A DNA stretch of 64,000 nt from Pelomonas sp. Root1217. GTDB taxonomy: Bacteria > Pseudomonadota > Gammaproteobacteria > Burkholderiales > Burkholderiaceae_C. The stretch lies in NCBI RefSeq assembly GCF_001425705.1, contig NZ_LMDC01000001.1, forward strand, positions 124,001 to 188,000. The letters are read 5' to 3'. Shown here piece by piece: positions 16,150-24,596 of this stretch. The notes below the pieces were generated by a model that made no database searches, was not told the origin of the DNA, and saw nothing but the letters and a program-made list of their open reading frames with translations. The translations under genes and the position numbers were made by a program. Each line of letters opens with the position of its first letter. Within the stretch, counting starts at the first letter, position 1.

Positions 16150-18132
16150 CTAGCGCTGAGCAATACGCATCAGTTCGTCGAACAGGGTCTGGGCCGTCTG
16201 CAGCACCTTGGCGGCGGCCTGATAGCCCTGCTGGAACTGCATCAGCCGCGAGGCTTCCTCGTCGAGGTTGACGCCGGCCTGGCCGGCGCGGCTGGTCTCG
16301 GCATCGCCGGCGACGCTGGTGGACACGTCGGACAGGTAGTTGGCGCTCTGCACCCGTGCGCCGATGTCGCTCATCGCCGCGGCGTAGGTGTCGTTGATGG
16401 TCGAACCCGGCGTGAAGCCGCCACCAGCCAGCACCTGGCGGCCGACGAAGGTCTCGCTCTGGATGTTGAGGAAGGCCTTGGCGTTGCCGTTGTTCGTGGC
16501 CGTATAGATCGTCGGGTCGATGGCGATCTTGTCGCCGCTGCGCGGCACGCCGTTGGTGCGCAGCTCGAAGCCGAGGTCGATGCCGGCGGCCGGTTGGTTG
16601 CCGATGGGCTGGCCAGAGCTCCAGATGCCGCTGAGCACGCTGCCGTTGGCCAACGTCAGCGTGTACTGCACATTGTTGGCGTTGGCCGGATCGGGGGCGC
16701 CGAACTGCACGGTCATCGGCGCATTCGCTGGATCGAAGTTCTGGTTGACCGCGTAGATGCTGTCGACGCTGAGAGTGCCGGTGTTGTTGACGTTCGTGGA
16801 GGCGGTCAGCGGCGAGGCAGCAGCAATGCCGGTGGGGGCATCCAGCACGCGCTTCATGTTGACGGCGGCGGAACCCACGGGCTCGATGAGGAAGCTCTCG
16901 CCCGCGGCCGGCACCCCAGGCGTAAAGACGATCTTGAAACCGTCGATGGTGTCGCCGTCGTTGACGGTGCGCACCAGCCCGTCGGACAGGCGGGTCAGCT
17001 CATAGCTGCCGGGCGTGCTGGAGCTCAGCTTGTAGCTGCTGGCCTGCAACTGGCTGGCGTCGACGATGCTGGCCGCCACGCCGTTGGTGAAGCCACCGCC
17101 GGGGTTGCGCTGGTTGCTGGCCGCCGGTAGTACGTTCGGCACGGCGACGCTGAAGATGGCGGCACCCTTGCCGGGCGGATTGGACAGGTCCAGGCCGAGG
17201 GCGTTCTGGTCGTTGACGCGCGTGCCGATGGCGGCTGCGAGCTGGCCCAGCAGGTTCTTGGCGTCCTGCAGATCCTTGTTCTGGAAGCCCAGCAGCGCGG
17301 TCACGGAGCCGCCGGTCAGCACGCTCTCGTCCAGCGGCCGGCTCTGGCCACCTTCGTTGAGCGACACCACGGCGCGCAGCGGGTCGTAGGCGTCGGCCGA
17401 GACCTGCAGCGACGAGGCCTGGTTGCCGAGCACGAGGCGCTGGCCGCCGCCGATGAAGACGCCAACGGTGTCGTCGTCAGCGGCCAGCGTCGTGACAGCC
17501 ACATGCTCGCCGAGCTGTGAGATCAGCTGTTCGCGCTGGTCCATCAGGTCGTTGGGTGTGTGGCCGCTGCCGCGGGTCTTGGAAATCTGGTCGTTGATGT
17601 TGGCGATCTGCCGCGCGAGCTGATTGACGACGACGACATTGGCCTTGAGGTCGCTGACGACGCCGGCCTGCAGATCGGTGACCTGCTGGCCGGCGTTGGA
17701 GAAGCGCACGGCCAGCTCGTTGGCGCGGCCCAGGGCGACCTGGCGTGCCGACGGGTCGTTGGGGCGGCTGGTCACGTCGACCATGGCGTTCAGGAACTGG
17801 CTGGCGGCATAGCCCAGGCCCTCGGTGCCGGGCGGGAAGATCTTCTCCATGCGCGCCAGCTGCTCGGCGCGGGTGGAGTCAGCCATGGCGGTGGCCTTGG
17901 AAGAGGCGGCCTCCTTGGTCAGGAACTCGTTGTGCGAGCGCACGACGGTCTGCACGTCCACGCCCTTGCCGAAGAAGCCCGCACCGGTGTATTGGCCGGC
18001 CGAGGTCGTCAGCACCACGGACTGGCGCGAGTAGCCCGGCGTGTTGGCGTTGGCGATGTTCTGGCCGATGGTCTGCAATGCCGCCTGGTTGGCGAACATC
18101 GCGCGGGCGCCGAGAGTAAGCAAGCCGGCCAT
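16150..18132 (-). CDS. flgK: Flagellar hook-associated protein FlgK (HAP1)
   Basis: First hook-filament junction protein, 660 residues. The N-terminus carries the rod/hook family signature (NQAALQTIGQNIANANTPGYSRQ) and the C-terminus the matching helix (LMQFQQGYQAAAKVLQTAQTLFDEL, quoted here only by its ends LMQFQQGY and LFDEL). The centre is strand-rich and variable. It lies 15 bases upstream of flgL. Between flgJ and this gene there are 173 bases holding the second copy of the dispersed structured repeat, so any effect of that repeat on readthrough would alter flgK and flgL expression. Confidence 0.96.
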   Translation of the reverse strand: MAGLLTLGARAMFANQAALQTIGQNIANANTPGYSRQSVVLTTSAGQYTGAGFFGKGVDVQTVVRSHNEFLTKEAASSKATAMADSTRAEQLARMEKIFPPGTEGLGYAASQFLNAMVDVTSRPNDPSARQVALGRANELAVRFSNAGQQVTDLQAGVVSDLKANVVVVNQLARQIANINDQISKTRGSGHTPNDLMDQREQLISQLGEHVAVTTLAADDDTVGVFIGGGQRLVLGNQASSLQVSADAYDPLRAVVSLNEGGQSRPLDESVLTGGSVTALLGFQNKDLQDAKNLLGQLAAAIGTRVNDQNALGLDLSNPPGKGAAIFSVAVPNVLPAASNQRNPGGGFTNGVAASIVDASQLQASSYKLSSSTPGSYELTRLSDGLVRTVNDGDTIDGFKIVFTPGVPAAGESFLIEPVGSAAVNMKRVLDAPTGIAAASPLTASTNVNNTGTLSVDSIYAVNQNFDPANAPMTVQFGAPDPANANNVQYTLTLANGSVLSGIWSSGQPIGNQPAAGIDLGFELRTNGVPRSGDKIAIDPTIYTATNNGNAKAFLNIQSETFVGRQVLAGGGFTPGSTINDTYAAAMSDIGARVQSANYLSDVSTSVAGDAETSRAGQAGVNLDEEASRLMQFQQGYQAAAKVLQTAQTLFDELMRIAQR

Positions 18133-18179
18133 CTCAGTTCTCCGTTCCGCGCTCGCGGCAGTTGCGATGCATCAGGTTT

Positions 18180-18300
18180 GCGGGCCGAGCGCCGGGCCGC
18201 TCCCTAGCCGGCCCGCGCTGGCGATGTGCTTGCCGGTCGAGCGGGCAAGCATCGCCGTCCCCGCGGGGGACCGACCAAGATTCTTCTTGGGCGAGGGGCT
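18180..18300 (+). repeat. Dispersed structured intergenic repeat, copy 2
   Basis: Second copy of the repeat, on the plus strand, between flgJ and flgK. It starts with GCGGGCCGAGCGCCGGGCC and ends at GAGGGGC. The first stem (CGGGCCG/CGGCCCG) is identical to copy 1. The 37 bp central hairpin is at 18220-18256; its arms read CTTGCC and GGCAAG where copy 1 reads CATGCGGC and GCCGCATG, a compensated change, and the TG bulge is kept. A third stem pairs GTCCCC with GGGGAC. The 3' tail is about 15 bases shorter than in the other copies. Confidence 0.85.
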
Positions 18301-18305
18301 TCATG

Positions 18306-19178
18306 TCAGGCCATCAGCGTGCTTTGCACGCGCTGGGTGGTTTGGATGGTCTTCGCCAGCTTCTCGGCGTAGGCCGGGTCGGTGGCGTAGCCCGCCTGCT
18401 GCAGGCCGCGGGCGAAGCCGGCGGCGTTGCCGTTCTGGGCCTGGGCGACGACCTTGGCATAACGGTCGTTGCCGCTGATCAGCTTGGCGTAGTCCTTGAA
18501 AGCCTCGTCGTAGCTGCCGTAGGCGCGGAACTTGGCCGTGACCTTGACGGCCTGGCCGTTGATGACCTCGGTGGTCTTCACGTCGACGGTCTTGCCCTTC
18601 CAGCTCGGCGTCGCCTTGATGCCGAAGATGTTGTGCGAAGGAGTGCCGTCTGCGCCAGTGATCTCACGCTTGCCCCAGCCGCTCTCGTGGGCGGCCTGGG
18701 CCACCATGAAGCTGGCCGGGATGCCGGTGGCGGCGGACGCGGCACGGGCCGCGGCGTCGTGCTTCTGGATGAAGCCTTGCACGTGGTTGGGAATGCCCTT
18801 GGTGGCCAATGCAGGCAGCGCCTGAGCCAGCGTCGTCTGGCTGTTCTTCTTGATGTTCTCGGGCGACAGGTCCTGGATGCCCATCTGGCGCTGCAGCTGC
18901 TTCTGGATGGCCTCCGACAGGCCGCCGGGCAGGCCACTCATCTTGCCGGCGAACTGCGTGTCCAGCATTTCGGTACCGAGTTGGGTTGCGTTGTTGTCCA
19001 GCATGCCGCTGGACAGCGTGGACGCACGCATGCTCTTCATGACCTCCTGCATGAAGAGCGACTCGAACTGCTTGGCCGTCTCGCGGATGCTCGCCTTGGG
19101 GTCGCGTGAGGCCTGGGCCTTCAGCGAATCGAGGCTGCCCAGGCTCTGGCCGGAAATGGACTGGAACGACGACGACAT
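18306..19178 (-). CDS. flgJ: Flagellar rod assembly protein / peptidoglycan hydrolase FlgJ
   Basis: Rod cap and muramidase that opens the cell wall for the growing rod. It has 290 residues. The N-terminal rod-binding domain is at about residues 30-110 (AKQFESLFMQEVMKSMR, LLDTQFAGKMSG-like segment). The C-terminal glucosaminidase-type domain runs from about 150 to the end, with the catalytic glutamate in AAHESGWGKREI. Both domains are present, as is usual in beta- and gammaproteobacteria. Its start overlaps the flgI stop by one base (TGATG), which indicates translational coupling. The dispersed repeat follows it directly. Confidence 0.95.
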   Translation of the reverse strand: MSSSFQSISGQSLGSLDSLKAQASRDPKASIRETAKQFESLFMQEVMKSMRASTLSSGMLDNNATQLGTEMLDTQFAGKMSGLPGGLSEAIQKQLQRQMGIQDLSPENIKKNSQTTLAQALPALATKGIPNHVQGFIQKHDAAARAASAATGIPASFMVAQAAHESGWGKREITGADGTPSHNIFGIKATPSWKGKTVDVKTTEVINGQAVKVTAKFRAYGSYDEAFKDYAKLISGNDRYAKVVAQAQNGNAAGFARGLQQAGYATDPAYAEKLAKTIQTTQRVQSTLMA

Positions 19179-20284
19179 CAGATCACCTCGAGCTCGGCAT
19201 TCAAGGCGCCCGCGCTCTTCATGGCCTGCAAGATCGCGAGCAGATCCTGTGGTGTCGCGCCGAGGGAGTTCAGGGCCTTGACCACGTCCGCCAGGCGCGC
19301 ACCGGCGGCCAGCTGGATGAGGCTGCCGGGCTCCTGGCGGATGGAGATGTCGGCCTTCTCGGCCACCGTGGTCTGTCCGCCGGACAGTGCATTGGGCTGG
19401 CTGATGATGGGCGTTGAGCTGATCGTCACCGACAGGCTGCCGTGGGCGACGGCGCAGGACGACAGCGTGACGGCCTGGTTCATGACGATGGAGCCGGTGC
19501 GCGCGTTGATGACGATGCGGGCCGCAGGTGTCGCCATGTCGATGGCGAGGTTCTCGACGTCGGCCAGGAAGCCGACGCGTTCGTCCGGCGTGGATGGCGC
19601 CTTCACGCGCACGACGCGGCCGTCCAACGCCTGGGCGATGCCCGCGCCCTTGGCCTTGTTGATGGCCTGGGCGACGGCGCGCGCGGTGGCGTAGTCGCTG
19701 CTGTTCAGGTCGAGCTGGATGCTGTCGCCCTGGGACAGGGGCGTGGGCACCGAGCGCTCGACCAGAGCGCCTGCGGGGATGCGGCCGGCGCTGAGGTGGT
19801 TGATCTGCACCTTGGAGCCGCCGGCGGAAGCGCCCGCGCCGCCGACCACGAGGTTGCCCTGCGCGATGGCGTAGATCTGGCCGTCCGCGCCGCGCAGCGG
19901 CGTGGCGACCAGCGTGCCGCCGCGCAGGCTCTTGGCATTGCCGATGGAGGAGACGTTGATGTCCAGCTGCTGGCCGGGCTGGGCAAAAGGCGGCAGCGAG
20001 GCCGTCACCATGACGGCGGCGATATTGCGCGGCTGCATCGTGACGCCCTGGGGCAGCAGCACGCCGAACTGCTGCAGCATGGCCGTCAGGCTCTGGCCGG
20101 TGAAAGGCGCCTGCGTCGTCTGGTCGCCCGTGCCGTCCAGACCGACGATCAGGCCGTAGCCGGTCAACGGGTTGGAACGCACGCCGGCGACCGAGGCGAC
20201 TTCCTTGATGCGGGCGGCCCGGGCAGGAGCGACGGGCGCCAGCACGATGGCCAGGCTGAGGAGGAGGGCTTGCAGGTACTTCAC
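19178..20284 (-). CDS. flgI: Flagellar P-ring protein FlgI
   Basis: Forms the P-ring around the rod in the peptidoglycan layer. The protein has 368 residues with a Sec signal peptide (a hydrophobic stretch ending APARAA) and the FlgI signatures RIKEVASVAGVRSNPLTGYG and GLDGTGDQTTQAPFTGQSL. I chose a GTG start at 20284 because it opens the signal peptide (read as MKYLQALLLS); the open frame extends about 190 codons further but that part has no homology signal and opposes the gene at 20510. It is the first gene of the flgI-J-K-L segment and is separated from flgH by 5 kb of non-flagellar genes, which is unusual. Confidence 0.94.
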   Translation of the reverse strand: MKYLQALLLSLAIVLAPVAPARAARIKEVASVAGVRSNPLTGYGLIVGLDGTGDQTTQAPFTGQSLTAMLQQFGVLLPQGVTMQPRNIAAVMVTASLPPFAQPGQQLDINVSSIGNAKSLRGGTLVATPLRGADGQIYAIAQGNLVVGGAGASAGGSKVQINHLSAGRIPAGALVERSVPTPLSQGDSIQLDLNSSDYATARAVAQAINKAKGAGIAQALDGRVVRVKAPSTPDERVGFLADVENLAIDMATPAARIVINARTGSIVMNQAVTLSSCAVAHGSLSVTISSTPIISQPNALSGGQTTVAEKADISIRQEPGSLIQLAAGARLADVVKALNSLGATPQDLLAILQAMKSAGALNAELEVI

Positions 20285-20509
20285 TCGACCGATTCTGCGG
20301 ATCCTTGAGCGCGCGAAGCCGTCGAAAAGGACGTGGTCAGCCCCGCTTTTCCAAACCACTGGTCGTGGCTGCGGCGAAGGGCGGGGATTTTTCACACCCC
20401 GCCGGGGCTGTAAGGCCGGCGACCTTTGCCCGACCACTGACCACCTGTGAGCACTGAGGCGCCCAGTCAGCACAGCAACTCTCTTCCACCATCCTTTCTG
20501 GAGACTGAT

Positions 20510-20908
20510 ATGACACGCCTTTCCCTGCTGACCCTTGTGCTGGCCACAGCCCTCACCGCCGTCTCGGCGCCCGTCCAGGCCCAGGGCCTGACTCGCGAAC
20601 AGGTCAAGATGGAGCGCGACAGTTTTCTGGCGTTGATGCGCTGGGACGAACTCACCGGCATGTGGGTGCTGAAGTCCGGCATGGAGCCGCCCAAGGGTGT
20701 CATGTCCCGCGCCGAGGTTCTGGCGATGCGCGACCAGTTCCTGCGCATGAATGTCTACGACGACACCGTCGGCAGCTGGGTGCCGATCAAGGCGCCACGC
20801 GACATGAGCACGTTGACGCGTGAGCAGGTCAACATGGAAACGCTGCGCTTTTTGATGATGCATCGCTACGACGAGCAGCGCAACGAGTGGGTCAGCAAGA
20901 TGCGCTGA
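20510..20908 (+). CDS. Exported protein made of three 37-38 residue repeats
   Basis: Protein of 132 residues with a Sec signal peptide (cleavage probably after APVQA at residue 24). The mature part consists of three tandem units at residues 27-64, 65-101 and 102-132. Each follows the pattern [LM][ST]R-x-x-V-x-x-M, then FL-x-[ML], then [WY]D[ED] and a closing WV: LTREQVKME...MWV, MSRAEVLAM...SWV, LTREQVNME...EWV. I do not recognise the family; the TREQV beginning faintly recalls DUF4148-type small exported proteins. The start has a GGAGAC ribosome site about seven bases upstream. A strong terminator follows. It sits in the block that separates flgI from flgH. Confidence 0.85.
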   Translation: MTRLSLLTLVLATALTAVSAPVQAQGLTREQVKMERDSFLALMRWDELTGMWVLKSGMEPPKGVMSRAEVLAMRDQFLRMNVYDDTVGSWVPIKAPRDMSTLTREQVNMETLRFLMMHRYDEQRNEWVSKMR

Positions 20909-20939
20909 GCCCCAGCCCTGTCAGAGCAAACAGGAAATG

Positions 20940-20968
20940 GATGCCCGACCGCTTGGTCGGGCATCTTT
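20940..20968 (+). terminator. Rho-independent terminator after the repeat protein
   Basis: Perfect 11 bp stem (GATGCCCGACC with GGTCGGGCATC) and a GCTT loop, followed by TTT. It lies 31 bases after the stop codon at 20908. Confidence 0.85.
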
Positions 20969-21208
20969 CGTGGACGTCTCCGTGGACGTCTGCAAGGTCC
21001 CGCTAAGCCCTTGGGCAAGCGTGCGTGAGATCCTGTCAATCCCGACTTTCGGCCCGCCGTCGATAGCTGGCGGCCACGACGTCCGCGCCGGCTCAGCGGC
21101 GCTGATAAACGTTTTCCCGCATTGGAGCCAATTGCAGCCGTTTGAGAGCAATTAGCGGTTAAGCGGCACCCGTTTGGGGAGTGACGTGACAGGTTTCTGA
21201 ATGTGTAT

Positions 21209-21232
21209 ATCGGTAAAGTTTTGCTTACCGAT
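21209..21232. promoter_or_regulatory. Palindromic operator-like site upstream of the glycosyltransferase
   Basis: Perfect 8 bp inverted repeat ATCGGTAA / TTACCGAT with an 8-base spacer, 29 bases upstream of the glycosyltransferase start codon, in locally AT-richer DNA. Spacing and position fit a dimeric regulator site; an RNA hairpin in the leader is the alternative. No regulator can be named. Confidence 0.45.
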
Positions 21233-21261
21233 TCGAGCTGCATTCAGTTGCCAGACCTGCC

Positions 21262-22353
21262 ATGCCCCCGCCCTTCGAACCGTTGACCCTGGTTCATGTC
21301 GTGTTTTCATCCCGCATTGCGGGCGGTGAGCGGCATTGCATCGACCTCGCCAATGCCCAGGCCGCGCTGGGCCATCGTGTCCACGTCATTGGCACGGCCA
21401 ATTCCGCTGTTGCCGCTGCGCTGGCCCCCGCCGTGCGCTTCCATGGGTTGAAACTGCCGCTGCTGCGCGGCTGGCGCGTGGCCACCCTGGCGCGCCGGCT
21501 GAAGGCCGACGTCTGCCATGGCCACCTCGGCCCGGCCTGCAAGGCCGTCGCTCACGCCCGGCCTGCGACCCGCATCGGCACCCTGCATGTCGGCTACAAG
21601 GCCCATCACCATGCACGCCTGGACGGCCTCATCTGCGTGAACCGCGCTCAGTACGAGAGCCTGCCAGAGGGTGACCCGCTGGCCAGCGTCATCTACAACT
21701 GGGCGCCGGAGCGCGACGCCGCTGCCGCCGCCCGTCACACCGATCTGCGCGCTGAACTGCGCCTGGCGCCCGGCCAGCTGCTGGTCGGCAGCGTTGGCCG
21801 CCTGCACCGCAGCAAGGGCATGGACTTGCTGATAGCCGGCTTCAAGGCCCATGCGCCGGCCGACGCCGTGCTGGCCATCCTGGGCGAAGGGCCGGACGAG
21901 GCCGCGCTGAAGCAACTCGCGGAGGGCGACTCGCGCGTGCGCCTGCTGGGCTATCGCGGTGATGTCGATCAGGCGTTGAAATCCTTTGATCTCTTCGTGT
22001 CGCCGTCGCGCGAGGAGGCTTTTCCGCTCGCCATCCTGGAGGCCATGCGCGCCGGGTGCGCCGTGCTGTCCAGTGCCACCCAGGGCCCACGGGAGATGCT
22101 GGCCGGGCAGCCTGCCCGGTTGGTGCCGGTGGGGGATGCCCACGCTCTGGGCTACGCGATGGCCGAGGAACTGGCGCGGTTGCGCAGCCTGCTGCCTCAG
22201 GAGCGCGGCGTGCGTTACGCGACGGCGGCCTACGACCGCATCAATGCGGTTGCCCGCACGCTGGGCTTCTATCGCGACGTGATGCTGCATCAGTCTGGCC
22301 GGGCCAGGGGCTTCGACGCCGAGGGTGAGGTCCACGCCGCCTGGCACGTTTGA
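21262..22353 (+). CDS. Glycosyltransferase, GT4 family
   Basis: Predicted sugar transferase with a GT-B fold, 363 residues. The N-terminal half begins with a strand and glycine-rich loop (VHVVFSSRIAGGERH); the C-terminal nucleotide-sugar domain starts near residue 175 (VGSVGRLHRSKGMDLLI) and has the GT4 E-x7-E motif in SREEAFPLAILEAMRAG at about 250-265. No membrane helix is visible, so it is cytoplasmic or peripheral. Its stop overlaps the start of the next gene (TGATG), which fixes a two-gene unit. The sugar and acceptor are unknown; context suggests a surface glycan or lipid. Confidence 0.88.
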   Translation: MPPPFEPLTLVHVVFSSRIAGGERHCIDLANAQAALGHRVHVIGTANSAVAAALAPAVRFHGLKLPLLRGWRVATLARRLKADVCHGHLGPACKAVAHARPATRIGTLHVGYKAHHHARLDGLICVNRAQYESLPEGDPLASVIYNWAPERDAAAAARHTDLRAELRLAPGQLLVGSVGRLHRSKGMDLLIAGFKAHAPADAVLAILGEGPDEAALKQLAEGDSRVRLLGYRGDVDQALKSFDLFVSPSREEAFPLAILEAMRAGCAVLSSATQGPREMLAGQPARLVPVGDAHALGYAMAEELARLRSLLPQERGVRYATAAYDRINAVARTLGFYRDVMLHQSGRARGFDAEGEVHAAWHV

Positions 22354-23282
22354 TGTTCAAGCGGCCGCGCACCGACTTCTGGCAGGTCGGCATCGTCCCT
22401 GTTCCCATTGAAGACATCGATGCCGGCCGGCTGAGCGCCGCCAGGGAGCGCATCACATGGTTGCCCGATGCCGGCCGCTGGCGCTACCTGGCCGACCCTT
22501 TCGGCCTGGTGCGTGGAGACGCCCTGCACGTGTTCGTCGAGGCCTTCGACTACCGCGTCAAGCGTGCCACCATCGAGCGCCACGAGTTCGGCCTGCCGGA
22601 CCTGGCCTGGCGCCGCCACTCGACAGTGCTGGACCGGCCCTTCCACCTGTCCTATCCCCAGGTCTTCGAGCATGACGGCGAGACCTGGATGGTGCCGGAG
22701 AGCTACCAGGCCGGTGAGATTGCCCTCTACCGCGCCTGCGACAGCTCCCTCGATCACTGGGAACGCGAATGTGCCTTGCTGAGCGGCCTGCCCGGGGCGG
22801 ATGCGTCCGTCATCGAGCATGAGGGGCGTTGGTGGATGTTCTACACCCTGGTCGGGCCGGGAGCGCGCGACCAGCGTGAGCTGCACATCGCCCATGCACC
22901 TGCATTGGTCGGGCCCTGGGTGCCACTGCCCGCCAACCCGGTGCGCGTGAACCGCGAAGGTGCCCGCCCGGCCGGCCGGCCCTTCATCGGCCGTGACGGC
23001 GTGCTGACCCTTCCGGTGCAGGACTGCTCCACCGGCTATGGCGGCGCGACGCGCCTGCTGCGTTTTCCGCGCCTGACGCCCGGGCAGGTCGAGATCGAGG
23101 CGGGCCCTGAGCGGCTGACGGGCGATCTGGTCAGCGACAGCCACCAGGCCGGCCTGCACACACTGACGGGCTGCGGCGGTTACACGCTCATCGACGTGAA
23201 GCGCATCGACCGCTCGCGGGGCAAGCAGTGGTTGGATCTGAAACGTCGCTTTACACGGATAGGGCGCCTGTTGGATCGCTGA
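22353..23282 (+). CDS. GINT1-like beta-propeller domain protein, probable glycan enzyme
   Basis: Protein of 309 residues that resembles the N-terminal domain of glucosamine inositolphosphorylceramide transferase-like proteins, a five-bladed propeller related to glycosyl hydrolase folds. Recurrent blade-like segments are visible: YLADPFGLVRGDALHVFVE, LSYPQVFEHDGETWMVPES, ASVIEHEGRWWMFYT. No signal peptide. The ATG at 22353 overlaps the stop of the glycosyltransferase, so the pair is translationally coupled and should act in the same glycan pathway. In other genomes this domain is often attached to formyltransferase or glycosyltransferase modules; here it stands alone. The reaction is not known. 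Confidence 0.72.
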   Translation: MFKRPRTDFWQVGIVPVPIEDIDAGRLSAARERITWLPDAGRWRYLADPFGLVRGDALHVFVEAFDYRVKRATIERHEFGLPDLAWRRHSTVLDRPFHLSYPQVFEHDGETWMVPESYQAGEIALYRACDSSLDHWERECALLSGLPGADASVIEHEGRWWMFYTLVGPGARDQRELHIAHAPALVGPWVPLPANPVRVNREGARPAGRPFIGRDGVLTLPVQDCSTGYGGATRLLRFPRLTPGQVEIEAGPERLTGDLVSDSHQAGLHTLTGCGGYTLIDVKRIDRSRGKQWLDLKRRFTRIGRLLDR

Positions 23283-23330
23283 GACGCCGCCCGCACACAC
23301 CTGGGCCGCGCAGGTCTACCATGGCTCTTC

Positions 23331-24596
23331 ATGAGCCCCCAGCCCCCTTTTAGCGAGCGCATCGCCGCGCTGACGGCGGCCCTGGAGCCCCAGGTCATCG
23401 CCTGGCGGCGCGACCTGCACCAGCACCCCGAGCTCGGCAACCGCGAATTCCGCACCGCATCCGTCGTCGCCGAGCATCTGCGCAGCCTGGGCTTTGACGA
23501 GGTCAAGACGGGCATCGCCCACACGGGTGTCGTCGGCCTGCTCAAGGGGGGCCTGGCCGGTGGTGTCGTCGCGCTGCGGGCCGACATGGATGGCCTGCCG
23601 GTCACCGAAGAAGTGGAGCTGCCGTTCGCATCCAAGGCCCGCGCGGTATGGAACGGTGAGGAGGTCGGCGTCATGCATGCCTGCGGGCATGACTGCCACG
23701 TCGCCATCCTGATGGGCGTTGCCAGCATCCTGGCCAGCCTGCGCGCCGACCTTCCCGGCACGGTCAAATTCATCTTCCAGCCGGCCGAGGAGATGCCACC
23801 CGAAGGCGAGGAGGGCGGGGCGGCGCTGATGATCAAGGAAGGCGTGCTGGAAAGCCCGACGCCCAGCGCCATCTTTGGGCTGCATGTCACCTCGCGCCAG
23901 CCGGCCGGTGTCATCGGCTACCGGCCCGGGCCGACGATGGCGAGCAGCGACAGGCTCAAGATCACCGTGCAGGGCAAGCAGACCCATGGCGCCGCGCCGT
24001 GGCTGGGCATCGATCCCATCGTCACGTCCGCGCAGATCGTGCTGGGCCTGCAAACCATCGTCAGCCGCACGCTCGACCTGAACCGCGAACCGGCCGTCGT
24101 GACCATCGGCGCGATCAAGGGCGGCGTGCGCGAGAACATCATCCCGGACTCGGTCGAGATGCGCGGCACGATCCGCAGCTTCGACGAGGGCATGCGCGAG
24201 GCCATCCATGAGCGCGTGACCCAGCTGGCCGAGGGCATCTCGGCCGCGTCACGCGCGACGTGCAAGGTCTGCATCACGCGCAACTACCCCGTCACGCGCA
24301 ACGATCCGGTGCTCACCGAGCAGATGGTGCCGACGCTGACCCGCGTCGCCAGCACCGGCCCGAGGCCCATGGGCATCGAGGTCGTGCCCAAGGCGACGGG
24401 CGCGGAGGACTTCTCCTTCTTCCAGCGCCTGATCCCCGGCCTGTTTTTCTTCGTTGGCGTGACGCCGCCGGACATTGAGCCTAGCAAGGCCTACTCCAAC
24501 CATTCGCCGCGATTCATCGTCGATGAACGTGGGCTGGAGGTGGGCGTGCGCGCACTGGCCAATCTGGCGGTCGACTACCTGGCCAGCAAGGCTTGA
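23331..24596 (+). CDS. M20 family metallo-amidohydrolase (hippurate hydrolase-like)
   Basis: Zinc-dependent amidase of 421 residues that should hydrolyse N-acyl amino acids or similar amides in the cytoplasm. Metal-site motifs are visible: RADMDGLPV, MHACGHDCHVA, the acidic PAEEMPPEGEEGG segment and the late AEDFSFF. The dimerization domain lies between about residues 190 and 310 (TVQGKQTHGAAPWLGIDP). Length and motifs fit the amidohydrolase/HipO subfamily; substrate cannot be assigned. It starts 48 bases after the GINT1-like gene on the same strand. Its last 22 bases overlap the 3' end of the convergent gene at 24575. Confidence 0.92.
   Translation: MSPQPPFSERIAALTAALEPQVIAWRRDLHQHPELGNREFRTASVVAEHLRSLGFDEVKTGIAHTGVVGLLKGGLAGGVVALRADMDGLPVTEEVELPFASKARAVWNGEEVGVMHACGHDCHVAILMGVASILASLRADLPGTVKFIFQPAEEMPPEGEEGGAALMIKEGVLESPTPSAIFGLHVTSRQPAGVIGYRPGPTMASSDRLKITVQGKQTHGAAPWLGIDPIVTSAQIVLGLQTIVSRTLDLNREPAVVTIGAIKGGVRENIIPDSVEMRGTIRSFDEGMREAIHERVTQLAEGISAASRATCKVCITRNYPVTRNDPVLTEQMVPTLTRVASTGPRPMGIEVVPKATGAEDFSFFQRLIPGLFFFVGVTPPDIEPSKAYSNHSPRFIVDERGLEVGVRALANLAVDYLASKA

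Larger units (their letters stand above)
20909..21261. other. Intergenic stretch between repeat protein and glycosyltransferase
   Basis: This gene-free stretch holds the terminator at 20940-20968, a tandem direct repeat of about 12 bases (CGTGGACGTCTC) starting near 20969, and the 8 bp palindrome at 21209-21232. I see no convincing coding frame in it on either strand. Confidence 0.6.

Noticed and set aside
15397-17130. 577-codon plus-strand open frame across flgL and flgK
   Set aside because: No recognisable domain; flgL and flgK are unambiguous on the other strand.
20380-20403. GGCGGGG/CCCCGCC hairpin between flgI and the repeat protein as a terminator
   Set aside because: The stem is short, the loop is ten bases and no T-run follows on either strand.
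21214-21240. TAAAGTTT before the glycosyltransferase as a sigma-28 -35 box
   Set aside because: A CCGAT sequence follows only seven bases later instead of eleven, and the bases belong to the palindrome reported separately.
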